Notes: generated by a model not told the origin, from the sequence alone. A stretch of DNA of 22,740 nucleotides from Lentisphaeria bacterium (GCA_016303095.1 JAEDMH010000022.1:1-22740), one strand, 5' to 3'. Positions 7,185 to 14,948 are shown, counted from the stretch's first letter. A program made the numbers and translations.

Positions 7185-9293
7185 ATGGAACATTCTGTGA
7201 CGCAGCAGTTGTCGTTTTTGGCGCTGCAATTGGGCGTGATGTTGTTTGCCTCCCAGGCCATGGGACGTCTTGCCTCCTGGGTGCGGATTCCTTCGGTGTT
7301 GGGGGAATTGGCGACGGGCATCCTATTGGGGCCATATTTGCTGGGGAGTCTTCCCCTTCCGGGCATGCCGGAGGGCTTGTTTCCCCTTTCCCAGGCCGGG
7401 GGCGGCATACCGGTTTCCATGCCCTTGTATGCCCTGGCCACCTTGGGCTCCATCGTCTTGCTCTTTCAGTCTGGCCTGGAGACGGATTTCCGGACTTTTT
7501 TCCGCTATTCCCTTGCGGGCACCCTAGTGGGGTTGGGAGGGGTGGTGGTCTCTTTCCTCCTGGGGGATCTTCTGGGTCATGCCATCTATTCCTGCGGTCT
7601 GATGGATCCCCGGGCCCTTTTTTTGGGCATTCTTTCCACGGCCACCAGCGTGGGCATCTCCGCCCGCATCCTCTCGGAGCGGAAGGCCATTGATTCCCCG
7701 GAGGGCACCACCATCATGGCGGCGGCGGTGATTGACGATGTTTTGGGCATTGTCTGTCTTGCGGTGGTGATGGGCCTTGTGGCGGGGGGCGACGGGGGAG
7801 CCGGAGGAGTTTCCTGGGGGAAGATTGGGATGGTGGCGGTCAAATCCATCGGGGTGTGGGTGCTGTTCACCGCCGTGGGGCTTTGGTGTTCCCATCTCTT
7901 TGCCCGTTTCCTGAAGCGTTTTCACTCCAAGACCACCTACTCGGTGCTGGCTTTGGGGGCCGCCATTCTCCTGGCCGGCTTCATGGAAGAATGTGGCCTG
8001 GCCATGATTATCGGCGCCTACACGGCGGGGCTGAGCCTCTCCCGCTCCGACCTGGCCTTCACCATCCAGCTGCGCCTGCACGGCATCTATGGCTTCCTGG
8101 TGCCCATCTTCTTCGTGGTCATGGGAATGCTGGTGGACGTGCGGGTGCTGGGAGACTGGGATACCCTGAAGTTCGGCCTCCTCTTCTCCGTTCTGGCCGT
8201 GGGGGGAAAGGTGTTGGGGTGCATGATTCCCGCTCTCTTCGTGAACTTCAACCTGAAGGGCGCTCTCCGGGTGGGGTGCGGCATGATCCCCCGCGGCGAG
8301 GTGGCCCTGATCATCGCCGGCATCGGCGCCACCACCACCATGGTGGTGGCCGGCCAGGTGGTGCCCATCGTGGATCCCAAGCTCTTTGGCGTGGCCATCA
8401 TCATGACCCTATTGACCACTCTGGTGGCTCCCCCCCTTCTGATGATGAGCCTGAACATGGCCGGACGGGGGGTGCGCCGTCTCAAGCCCGACGCCCTCAG
8501 CGTCCATCTGGAATTCCCCATGCCCTCCCAGACGGTCATGGATTTTTTGGTGCGCCAGCTGATCGTGAATTTCCGGCAGGAAGGATTCCGACACAGCGAT
8601 TTCTCCAAGGACTACAGCGTGGTGAACTTCCGGAAGGAACGGACCTCCTTCGTGATGACCGTGGGGGACAAGACCATCGCCTTCGAATGCGCCAAGGGAG
8701 ACGCCCCCACCATCAAGAACATCTACAACGAAACCACCTACGAACTCTATCAGAACCTGGAGGAGATGCGACGCCTCTCCCCCTCCGAGACCGTGGCCAA
8801 GGACGCGACCGTCTACGACAATGTGGTGCCCTACACGGGAACGGACAATCTCCCTCTGGACCAGGTGATTCCCTCCAGCGGCGCCATCGTGGACCTCCAG
8901 GCCCATACCTATCCCGAGGCCATCGAGGAGATGGTGCGCCATCTCTACCGCTGCGGCACCGTCACGGATTTCCAGGGATGCCTCCAGGACGTGATGGCCC
9001 GGGAGGCCATGGCTTCCACCCTGCTGGAAGGGGGCGTGGCCATGCCCCATGCAAAGACCGCCCACGTGCGCCAGATGGTCTCCGTGGTGGCCATCTTCCG
9101 GGGAGGAGGCACCATTCAGGTGGAGGGGAACCCCCTGCGCCTGATTCTCCTGACCATCACCCCCAAGGATCAGGACAGCCCCTATATGCAATACATCGCC
9201 CACCAGGCCTCCCGACTCTGCAAACTGAAGAGCCTGGACGAGATCTGCGCCGCCCCCAATCCCGCCGCCCTCCGCCAATTCTTCCTGGAATAG
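7185..9293 (+). CDS. CPA2-type cation/proton antiporter fused to a PTS EIIA-like domain
   Basis: The 702-residue protein has an N-terminal membrane domain (about 10-430) with some 12 hydrophobic segments and the marks of Kef/NapA-type antiporters: LGELATGILLGP near 40, the ion-binding aspartate pair D184-D185 in AAVIDDVLG, FFVVMGMLVDV near 310 and MIPRGEVALI near 368. It should exchange Na+ or K+ for H+ in the cytoplasmic membrane. A cytoplasmic linker of about 130 residues of unknown type follows. The C-terminus (about 562-702) resembles a type-2 EIIA/PtsN domain, with the phosphorylatable histidine expected at H622 in GGVAMPHAKT. Phosphorylation or ligand state of that domain may gate transport. 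ATG 7185 follows GGTGA by eight bases and is preferred to the TTG 18 bases upstream. It appears to be a single-gene unit. Confidence 0.9.
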   Translation: MEHSVTQQLSFLALQLGVMLFASQAMGRLASWVRIPSVLGELATGILLGPYLLGSLPLPGMPEGLFPLSQAGGGIPVSMPLYALATLGSIVLLFQSGLETDFRTFFRYSLAGTLVGLGGVVVSFLLGDLLGHAIYSCGLMDPRALFLGILSTATSVGISARILSERKAIDSPEGTTIMAAAVIDDVLGIVCLAVVMGLVAGGDGGAGGVSWGKIGMVAVKSIGVWVLFTAVGLWCSHLFARFLKRFHSKTTYSVLALGAAILLAGFMEECGLAMIIGAYTAGLSLSRSDLAFTIQLRLHGIYGFLVPIFFVVMGMLVDVRVLGDWDTLKFGLLFSVLAVGGKVLGCMIPALFVNFNLKGALRVGCGMIPRGEVALIIAGIGATTTMVVAGQVVPIVDPKLFGVAIIMTLLTTLVAPPLLMMSLNMAGRGVRRLKPDALSVHLEFPMPSQTVMDFLVRQLIVNFRQEGFRHSDFSKDYSVVNFRKERTSFVMTVGDKTIAFECAKGDAPTIKNIYNETTYELYQNLEEMRRLSPSETVAKDATVYDNVVPYTGTDNLPLDQVIPSSGAIVDLQAHTYPEAIEEMVRHLYRCGTVTDFQGCLQDVMAREAMASTLLEGGVAMPHAKTAHVRQMVSVVAIFRGGGTIQVEGNPLRLILLTITPKDQDSPYMQYIAHQASRLCKLKSLDEICAAPNPAALRQFFLE

Positions 9294-9331
9294 CGGCCTG
9301 CCTGCCTGCCGTCAGGCTCCCGGGATAGCCA

Positions 9332-9339
9332 TTATAGTA
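9332..9339 (+). promoter_or_regulatory. Putative -10 box (TTATAGTA) for the oxidoreductase operon
   Basis: TTATAGTA about 160 bases before the first ATG of the operon, giving a leader of roughly 150 bases if used. No clear -35 hexamer is visible. Confidence 0.5.
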
Positions 9340-9368
9340 CTGAAATTTCTGATTTTCCTCCTTCCCTC

Positions 9369-9460
9369 CCTCCCTCCCGGCGTTCCGCCGATGGGTCCCG
9401 TTCCCCGGGGGGCTCTTGCCTTCGGCCCGAGCTCCCTGACGGAGGGAGGAAGAAGTCCGT
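9369..9460 (+). promoter_or_regulatory. Structured RNA leader of the 2-oxoacid oxidoreductase operon (candidate)
   Basis: The leader can fold into a closed multi-stem structure. P1 pairs CCTCCCTCC (9369-9377) with GGAGGGAGG (9441-9449). Inside are P2, CGGCG/CGCCG (9378-9390), and P3, GGGGGCTC/GAGCTCCC (9408-9415 with 9429-9436), capped by a GCC-TTC-GGC hairpin. ACGGA (9439-9443) can instead pair with TCCGT (9456-9460), which competes with P1. This looks like a switchable leader, but it lacks the TPP riboswitch core or any other class I recognise. Confidence 0.4.
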
Positions 9461-9497
9461 TCTCTCTCTGCGGTTCTTTTTGTGTCACGAGCGAAAT

Positions 9498-9725
9498 ATG
9501 GATGCCAGCAAACCCTACCCCTTGATCGATCCCCTGGAGTGCAAATCCTGCTCCCGTTGTGTGGTGGCCTGTCCCAAGCAGTGTCTGCGCCTGGGCAAGA
9601 CGTTGAACGAGCGCGGGTATTGCCCTGTGGAGTATGTGGGGGAGGGGTGCGTGGGCTGCGCCACCTGCTTCTACAGCTGTCCCGAGCCGAACGCCATCGA
9701 GATCCATATTCCCGTGAAGAAGTAA
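9498..9725 (+). CDS. 2[4Fe-4S] ferredoxin subunit of a 2-oxoacid:ferredoxin oxidoreductase
   Basis: A 75-residue ferredoxin-like subunit (the delta, KorD/VorD type) that carries electrons from the catalytic subunits to external ferredoxin. The two cluster motifs are complete: C15, C18, C21, C25 and C51, C54, C57, C61, each in CxxCxxCxxxC form. The protein ends soon after the second motif, as expected for this subunit. It is the first gene of an operon, 31 bases before the alpha subunit. The ATG at 9498 is the first methionine before the conserved region, but no good ribosome site precedes it, and a TTG six codons upstream is an alternative. The long structured leader may control this start. 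Confidence 0.9.
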   Translation: MDASKPYPLIDPLECKSCSRCVVACPKQCLRLGKTLNERGYCPVEYVGEGCVGCATCFYSCPEPNAIEIHIPVKK

Positions 9726-9756
9726 CCGCAGCCACCCCAGGAGCAACGAAGCAACT

Positions 9757-10794
9757 ATGGCCAGCAAACTGGTAAAAGGCAACACCGCAGTGGTCATCGG
9801 CGCGCTCTACGCCGGCGCCGACTGCTATTTCGGCTATCCCATCACTCCCGCCAGCGAAGTCCTCCAGGAGGCTTCCAAGTACTTTCCCATGACGGGGCGG
9901 AAGTTCCTGCAGGCGGAGTCCGAGGAGGCCTCCATCAACATGTGCTATGGCGCCGCCGCCGCCGGGCACCGGGTCTTCACGGCCTCCAGCGGTCCCGGCA
10001 TCTCCCTGATGAGCGAGGGCATCTCCTACTGCGCCGGCGCTCAGCTCCCCGTGGTGATTGTGGATGTGATGCGGGCCGGCCCCGGCCTGGGAAACATCGG
10101 CCCGGAACAGGGGGACTACAACCAGGTGGTGAAGGGCGGCGGCCACGGCAACTACCGCTGCATTGTTCTGGCTCCCAACTGCGTTCAGGAAATGTGCGAC
10201 TTCACCATGGAGGCCTTTGACTTGGCCTTCCGCTGGCGCACCCCCGTCTTCGTGCTGGCGGACGGCACCCTGGGGCAGATGATGGAGAGCTTGAAGCTGC
10301 CGGAGCGGGCTCTGGCGCCCGTGGTGGATTCCTCCTGGGCGGTGGCAGGCACCCCGGAAACCCGGAAAAATCTGGTGACCAGCATCTTCCTGGATTTCGA
10401 CCAATTGGAGAAGTTCAACGATTCCCTCCAGGAGAAATATGCCCGCATCCGGGAATCGGAAGCCCGCTGGGAGGAGTATCGGACGGAAGATGCCCAGACC
10501 GTCCTGGTGGCCTACGGCATTTGCAGCCGCATTGCCCGCAGTGCGGTGGATCAGGCCCGTCAGGCGGGGAAGAAGGTGGGGCTTCTCCGCCCCAAGACGC
10601 TCTTCCCCTTCCCGGAGAAGCGGCTCCAGGAGCTGGTGGCCCAGGGAGTGGAGCGCTTTGTCTCCGTGGAGATGAGCAATGGCCAGATGCGGGATGACAT
10701 TCGTCTGGCCGTCTCCTGCGCTGTCCCCGTGGACCTGGTGAGCCGTCTGGGAGGAAATCTCCTCCACCTCAATCAGATTTTGTCCGTCCTGTAA
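9757..10794 (+). CDS. vorB: 2-oxoacid:ferredoxin oxidoreductase alpha subunit (VorB/KorA type)
   Basis: The alpha subunit binds the pyrimidine side of thiamine diphosphate and the substrate in enzymes that oxidatively decarboxylate 2-oxoacids with CoA and ferredoxin. The 345-residue length fits the short, separate alpha subunits of Vor and Kor enzymes. The signature YFGYPITPASE (about 24-34) is present, followed by an AESEEASINMCYGAAAAGHR segment with the conserved glutamate and a C-terminal transketolase-like domain (about 245-345). It most resembles VorB of branched-chain 2-oxoacid oxidoreductase; 2-oxoglutarate is the main alternative substrate. AGGAG lies 13 bases before ATG. It sits between the ferredoxin subunit and the beta-gamma fusion. 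Confidence 0.85.
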   Translation: MASKLVKGNTAVVIGALYAGADCYFGYPITPASEVLQEASKYFPMTGRKFLQAESEEASINMCYGAAAAGHRVFTASSGPGISLMSEGISYCAGAQLPVVIVDVMRAGPGLGNIGPEQGDYNQVVKGGGHGNYRCIVLAPNCVQEMCDFTMEAFDLAFRWRTPVFVLADGTLGQMMESLKLPERALAPVVDSSWAVAGTPETRKNLVTSIFLDFDQLEKFNDSLQEKYARIRESEARWEEYRTEDAQTVLVAYGICSRIARSAVDQARQAGKKVGLLRPKTLFPFPEKRLQELVAQGVERFVSVEMSNGQMRDDIRLAVSCAVPVDLVSRLGGNLLHLNQILSVL

Positions 10795-10806
10795 GGAGAG
10801 CCCCAT

Positions 10807-12213
10807 ATGTCCGAGAAAATCATTGCCTCCACCGGTCTCTACAAGACCTTTCCCCGGAAGGGCGGCGCGGCCCAGACGGCCACCCACTACTGCAGCGGAT
10901 GCGGACACGGGGTGCTCACCAAGCTCATCGGCGAAGCCCTCCATGACCTGGAACTCCAGGACCGCACGGTGATGATCAGCCCCGTGGGCTGCGCCGTCTT
11001 CGCCTACTACTACTTCGACTGCGGCAACATCCAGGTGGCCCATGGACGCGCCCCCGCCGTGGGCACGGGAATCTCCCGGGCCACGGATCAAGTGGTGATC
11101 TCCTACCAGGGAGACGGGGATCTGGCCTCCATTGGCCTGAACGAGACCCTCCAGGCCGCCAACCGGGGGGAGAAGATGGCGGTCTTCTTCGTGAACAACA
11201 CCGTCTACGGGATGACCGGCGGCCAGATGGCTCCCACCACCCTGGTGGGGGAAAAGACCGTCACCTGTCCCGCAGGACGGGATCCCCTGAGCCAGGGATA
11301 TCCCATCCATATGTGCGAGCTGATCAGCGCCCTGAAGGCCCCGGTCTTCGTGGAGCGGGTGGCTCTCACGGATCCCGCCCACATCCGAAAGGCCCGTGCC
11401 GCCATCCGGAAGGCGCTCCAAATTCAGAAGGAAGGACGGGGCTATACCTTCGTGGAAGTCCTCTCCGCCTGCCCCACCAACCTGAAGATGTCCGCCGTGG
11501 ACACCAACAAGTGGGTGAACGAGGTGATGACCCAGGAATTCCCCCTGGGGAACTTCCGGGACAATCAGGACGCCGCCCCCGTGGAGCGCCCCGTCTCCGA
11601 TTTCCGCAAGGAGACTTTGGACAAGCTGTTTGGCGCCGCCGAGGAGAATCATCCTCCCCAGGACCCCCTGCCAGATGTCCAAGTGAAGATTGCCGGCTTC
11701 GGAGGGCAGGGCGTTCTCTCCCTGGGCACCATGATTGCCCAAGCGGGACTCTCCGTGGGACGCACCGTCTCCTGGTATCCCTCCTACGGCCCGGAACAGC
11801 GGGGAGGCACCTCCAATTGCTCCGTCACCCTGGCCACCCATGAGATCGGCTCCCCCGTGATCTACCACCCCGATGTGCTGGTGGCCATGAATCGTCCGTC
11901 CCTGGACAAATTCAAGGCCGAGGTGAAGCAGGGCGGGGTGATCATCTACGATGCCGTGATGGGGATTCAGGAGATGCCGGAGGGGGTTCGCGGCATTGCA
12001 GTGCCCGCCCAGCAGCTGGCGGAGGAGGGCGGGAACCCCAAGGGCGCCAACACGGTCATGTTCGGTCTGTTGGCGGCGCTGGGGGTGACCCGTCTTCCCG
12101 CCGTGGCCTTCTCCAATGCCTTGGCGGCCAGCTTCGCCAAGCGTCCCCAGCTGGTTCCCGTGAACGAGCGCCTGCTGGCCTATGTCCGGCAGTGGGCGGA
12201 GAAGAACGCCTAG
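10807..12213 (+). CDS. 2-oxoacid:ferredoxin oxidoreductase beta-gamma fusion
   Basis: A 468-residue fusion of two subunits that are separate in many anaerobes. Residues 1-270 are the TPP-binding beta subunit: HYCSGCGHG (27-35) provides cluster-region cysteines, and GDGD (102-105) with N130-N131 forms the Mg-TPP motif. Residues 290-468 are the gamma subunit, starting with IAGFGGQGV (294-302) and including YPSYGPEQRGGTSNC, the usual gamma signature. The linker is about 20 residues and proline-rich. AAGGAG overlaps the end of the alpha gene, 12 bases upstream, so translation is probably coupled. With the ferredoxin and alpha genes it supplies a complete enzyme from three genes. Confidence 0.9.
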   Translation: MSEKIIASTGLYKTFPRKGGAAQTATHYCSGCGHGVLTKLIGEALHDLELQDRTVMISPVGCAVFAYYYFDCGNIQVAHGRAPAVGTGISRATDQVVISYQGDGDLASIGLNETLQAANRGEKMAVFFVNNTVYGMTGGQMAPTTLVGEKTVTCPAGRDPLSQGYPIHMCELISALKAPVFVERVALTDPAHIRKARAAIRKALQIQKEGRGYTFVEVLSACPTNLKMSAVDTNKWVNEVMTQEFPLGNFRDNQDAAPVERPVSDFRKETLDKLFGAAEENHPPQDPLPDVQVKIAGFGGQGVLSLGTMIAQAGLSVGRTVSWYPSYGPEQRGGTSNCSVTLATHEIGSPVIYHPDVLVAMNRPSLDKFKAEVKQGGVIIYDAVMGIQEMPEGVRGIAVPAQQLAEEGGNPKGANTVMFGLLAALGVTRLPAVAFSNALAASFAKRPQLVPVNERLLAYVRQWAEKNA

Positions 12214-12234
12214 GGACATTTCACGGAGCCCTCC

Positions 12235-13068
12235 ATGTCCTCGCTTCCCAGAATCGATCTCCATGCCCACGCCTTCCATCCCAAGATTGCGGACAAGGTA
12301 GTGGCGCAGCTTCAGGAACACTACCACATCCCCGCCATTGGCAATGGGTTGTGGGAGGACATGGTGCCCCGGCTCCGTCGGGCGGGCATCGCCTATTCCA
12401 CGGTGCTGGCCGCCGCCACCAAGCAGGAGCAGGTGGAGCCCGCCAATCACTATGCCGCCTCCCTCCTGGGAACCCCGGGCATCATCCCCTTCGGCACCAT
12501 GCATCCCGACTATCCCCGGATGGAGGAGATGCTGGCCTACCTCTGGGACAAGGGAATCCGCGGCATCAAACTCCATCCGGATTTCCAGGGCTTCCGGTTG
12601 GACGATCCCCGTCTCCTCCCCTTCTTCGGGGCGGTGGAGGGGCGCTTCACGGTGCTGGTGCATGTGGGGGATCGCCTCCCTCCGGCGGAAAATCCCTCCT
12701 GCCCCTTCAAAGTGGCCGCCATCAAACGACGCTTCCCCCGGTTGAAGCTGGTGGCCGCCCACTTCGGCGGCGTGTGGCATTGGCCCTACGTGGTGGAGGC
12801 CCTCCAGGGACTGGACATCTACATGGATACCTCCAGCTCCCTCTTCGCCATCCCCCAGGAGCTGCTGGAACAGATCTACCACGCCTTTCCCCGCCAGAAT
12901 TTCTTCTTCGGTTCGGACTATCCCCTCTTTGACTGCGCCGAGGAGGTGGAGAGACTCCAGAGCCGCCTCCACCTCTCCTCCCGGGAGCTGGAAGAGATTC
13001 TGACCAATGCCAATGCCCTGGAGCTGACCTCGGGGGGGTGTCGTCCCCTTTCCCGGGAAGAGACCTAG
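12235..13068 (+). CDS. Amidohydrolase-family metal-dependent hydrolase or decarboxylase
   Basis: A 277-residue TIM-barrel protein of the amidohydrolase-2 (ACMSD-like) group. Metal and catalytic residues are visible in order: H10 and H12 in DLHAHAF, H114 in GIKLHPD, H143 in LVHVGD, H176 in AAHFGG and D228 in FGSDYP. Members hydrolyse C-N or C-O bonds or decarboxylate aromatic acids; the substrate here cannot be read. It starts 21 bases after the beta-gamma gene with GGAG ten bases upstream, so it probably belongs to the oxidoreductase operon. It might act on a precursor or product of the 2-oxoacid. No signal peptide is present. A short AGACC/GGTCT hairpin sits at the stop codon. Confidence 0.85.
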   Translation: MSSLPRIDLHAHAFHPKIADKVVAQLQEHYHIPAIGNGLWEDMVPRLRRAGIAYSTVLAAATKQEQVEPANHYAASLLGTPGIIPFGTMHPDYPRMEEMLAYLWDKGIRGIKLHPDFQGFRLDDPRLLPFFGAVEGRFTVLVHVGDRLPPAENPSCPFKVAAIKRRFPRLKLVAAHFGGVWHWPYVVEALQGLDIYMDTSSSLFAIPQELLEQIYHAFPRQNFFFGSDYPLFDCAEEVERLQSRLHLSSRELEEILTNANALELTSGGCRPLSREET

Positions 13069-13183
13069 GGTCTGGCGAGGGAACGCGGGGCGAACTTCTT
13101 CCCTGGGGAGTGAGAGGAGGCGTGGGGAAGAGTGGAGGGAAAATCGGGAAATGGAAGGAAAGCAGCCTTTGACAGGAGAAATG

Positions 13184-13960
13184 ATGAGAAAGCATCCCTT
13201 TACCATGCTGGAATTTGGCGTGATGGTGGTCATTGTGGTCATCCTGGCCTCTCTTGCCCTTCCGACCTTGACTTCCCTGCGGAGACAATCCACCCGGGGC
13301 TCCTGCCAGGCCAATCTCCGGGAGTTGCTCATCGGAGCCTATCTCTATGCCGATGAAAACCGGGGATTCCTTCCTCCTATGGAATTTGTGCCGGGAACGG
13401 GGGAGGAGGAGGAAGCCTTCCGGGGACAGCCCGAAGCTTACGGCTGGTTCACCGTGAATCCCCTGGTGGTGCCCTTTCCCGAAACCTGGGGAGAGTGGCA
13501 GGAGCATGAAATCCTTCCGTGGACGGAAGGGGGAAGGAACCTGATGCGGTGCCCCCAGTGCTCCCGGGAAAATCATGCCCCAAAGAATATCTGCTACCAG
13601 GCCTCTCCCGCCTCCGGATGGTCTCGGCGCCTCTACCAGGAGTGCCGGGAAAAGGAAATCCCCTACTCCTCCCCTTGGCCAAAGGTGACACAACTCCAAC
13701 AACCCGACCGCATGCCCGGATATCTGGACGGAGGCCCGACGGAAATGGCCAACGGCTTCGGCATGCTCCCGGAATGGATGCTCTCCACAGAGGTGGCCAA
13801 AAGGGAGATCTTCCGACACAACGGAAAGGCGAACCTCGCCTTCATGGACGGACACGCCCAAAGCATCCCCCTCCTGAAGGCCCTCTCCACGACGGAACAC
13901 GGGGAAGTGTATTGGTGCAAAGAGTTCTCCTGGATTCCCCAAAACCCAGAAACCCCCTGA
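13184..13960 (+). CDS. Pseudopilin-like protein with prepilin N-terminus and H-X9-DG motif
   Basis: About 258 residues. The N-terminus MRKHPF-TMLEFGVMVVIVV is a prepilin-type signal: basic residues, then F-T-M-L-E with the conserved glutamate at +5, then a hydrophobic helix. The residue before the cleavage site is proline, not the canonical glycine. The C-terminal HNGKANLAFMDG fits the H-X9-DG signature of the prepilin-like families abundant in Lentisphaerota and Planctomycetota. A CPQC pair near 125 may bind metal. These proteins are exported by type II/IV pilus-like machinery and are thought to sit in the periplasm or cell surface; individual roles are unknown. AGGAG six bases before ATG 13184 decides the start; in-frame ATGs at 13151 and 13181 are alternatives. 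No secretion partners are nearby. Confidence 0.85.
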   Translation: MRKHPFTMLEFGVMVVIVVILASLALPTLTSLRRQSTRGSCQANLRELLIGAYLYADENRGFLPPMEFVPGTGEEEEAFRGQPEAYGWFTVNPLVVPFPETWGEWQEHEILPWTEGGRNLMRCPQCSRENHAPKNICYQASPASGWSRRLYQECREKEIPYSSPWPKVTQLQQPDRMPGYLDGGPTEMANGFGMLPEWMLSTEVAKREIFRHNGKANLAFMDGHAQSIPLLKALSTTEHGEVYWCKEFSWIPQNPETP

Positions 13961-13989
13961 GTTCTGCCAGGATTTTTGGCAATATTTAT

Positions 13990-14012
13990 AACTCCTTGAT
14001 TGTCAAGGAGTT
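13990..14012. terminator. Bidirectional terminator candidate between convergent genes
   Basis: AACTCCTTGA and TCAAGGAGTT form a perfect ten-base inverted repeat with a three-base loop, lying between the pseudopilin gene and rex, which converge. Flanks are A/T-rich on both sides but lack a long T-run. Confidence 0.55.
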
Positions 14013-14018
14013 GTAGAA

Positions 14019-14675
14019 TTATTCATCCTCGCCTTCCGTGGCGGCTTCCCCGGCTTCCATCTGTTTGATCTTCGCCGAGAGGACAGCCAGGCCGCCCGCG
14101 ATGACCTCCCGCTGCACGATGACCCCAGGGGGGACCTGGAGGCAGACATTGGCGAAATTCCAGATGTAGCGGATGCCCAGGGAGACCAGAATATCCGAGG
14201 TCAGCTGGGCTCCTACTGCCGGCACGCAGAGAATGCCGATCTTCGGGGAAAAATGCTTCAGGCGCCAGCGAATTTCGGCGATGTCATAGATGGGGAATCC
14301 GTGGATTTCCCGGCCAATTTTCGCCGGATCGGAGTCGAAGACCGAGGTGATAGAAAAGTGATAGGTGGCAAAATCCGAAAAGCCCAGAAGAGCCGTCCCC
14401 AAGGCGCCGGCTCCCACAAGGGTGGCCGTGGCAGGGCAATCCCAGCCCACAAACCGCAGGATGGCATCAATGAGTTCGTTCACCCGAAAACCATAACGCC
14501 GGTTTCCCCGCAATCCGGTCATGGCCACGTCCTTCCGCACCAGAATATGGGGGATGTTCATGTAGGCCGCCAGCTCCGCACAGGAAATCCACTCCTCCCC
14601 CGCCGCCTGCATCCGTAAAAGACGGTGCAGGTAGGTGGGCATGCGACGCATGGTGGGGGTGCGAGGGAGTTTCAT
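14019..14675 (-). CDS. rex: Redox-sensing transcriptional repressor Rex
   Basis: Rex senses the NADH/NAD+ ratio and represses fermentation and anaerobic genes when NAD+ predominates. The 218 residues match the family. Residues 1-77 form the winged helix, and the N-terminal LPRTPTMRRMPTYLHRL aligns with the IPxATxxRLPxYYRxL start of other Rex proteins, supporting this ATG. A Rossmann domain follows, with VGAGALG at 87-93 and an acidic FDSDP strand end (113-117) typical of NADH binding. The recognition-helix region reads LVRKDVAMTGLRG rather than IRRDFSYFG, so its operator may differ from the standard Rex box. The minus-strand leader is C-rich with no Shine-Dalgarno. The redox operon upstream is a natural target, but no box is visible. 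Confidence 0.93.
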   Translation of the reverse strand: MKLPRTPTMRRMPTYLHRLLRMQAAGEEWISCAELAAYMNIPHILVRKDVAMTGLRGNRRYGFRVNELIDAILRFVGWDCPATATLVGAGALGTALLGFSDFATYHFSITSVFDSDPAKIGREIHGFPIYDIAEIRWRLKHFSPKIGILCVPAVGAQLTSDILVSLGIRYIWNFANVCLQVPPGVIVQREVIAGGLAVLSAKIKQMEAGEAATEGEDE

Positions 14676-14911
14676 GGGGGGGAGGGGAGTAAGGAGGGGT
14701 GGGATATGCTCTTAATGTATCATCCGGGAGGGGACGCGTCTCCCTGCCCCAGGAAATGGAAGGACATAGGGAGGAAAAAGCGTCGGGGGGAGGAGGGGCG
14801 GTTCATGCTGTCCCATCCTTTCCCTTGTTTTCCTGGTTAAGGGAAAAGCAGGATCATCCTCTGGATCTCCCGTGAGGGGGGAGTTTTTCAAAAAAAGTGG
14901 CATTTCTTGCC
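14676..14911. other. Intergenic region between rex and the trp promoter
   Basis: About 236 bases with no supported gene. A small CTCCC-GTGAGG-GGGAG hairpin followed by TTTTT lies near 14867-14887, upstream of the trp promoter. It could insulate the operon from read-through. No convincing rex promoter is seen on the minus strand. Confidence 0.4.
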
Positions 14912-14940
14912 TTGCAAATCGGCGAGATTTCTTTATAGTA
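14912..14940 (+). promoter_or_regulatory. trp operon promoter
   Basis: TTGCAA (14912-14917), 16 bases, then TATAGT (14934-14939, within TTATAGTA). Transcription should start at about 14945-14949, on or within a few bases of the leader-peptide ATG at 14949. No TrpR-type operator is recognised. Confidence 0.75.
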
Positions 14941-14948
14941 GGGGCGTT

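Noticed and set aside
9340..9497. TPP riboswitch in the oxidoreductase leader
   Set aside because: Considered because the enzyme uses thiamine diphosphate, but the conserved CTGAGA and ACCTGATC-type cores are absent.
9157..13332. A 1391-codon open frame on the minus strand
   Set aside because: It is antisense to the oxidoreductase operon, the amidohydrolase and the starts of the flanking genes, all of which have clear motifs. The translation shows only low-complexity G/H/V/L-rich sequence.
14625..14840. A 71-codon plus-strand frame upstream of the trp promoter
   Set aside because: It overlaps the rex start region antisense, has no ribosome site, and its translation is compositionally biased.
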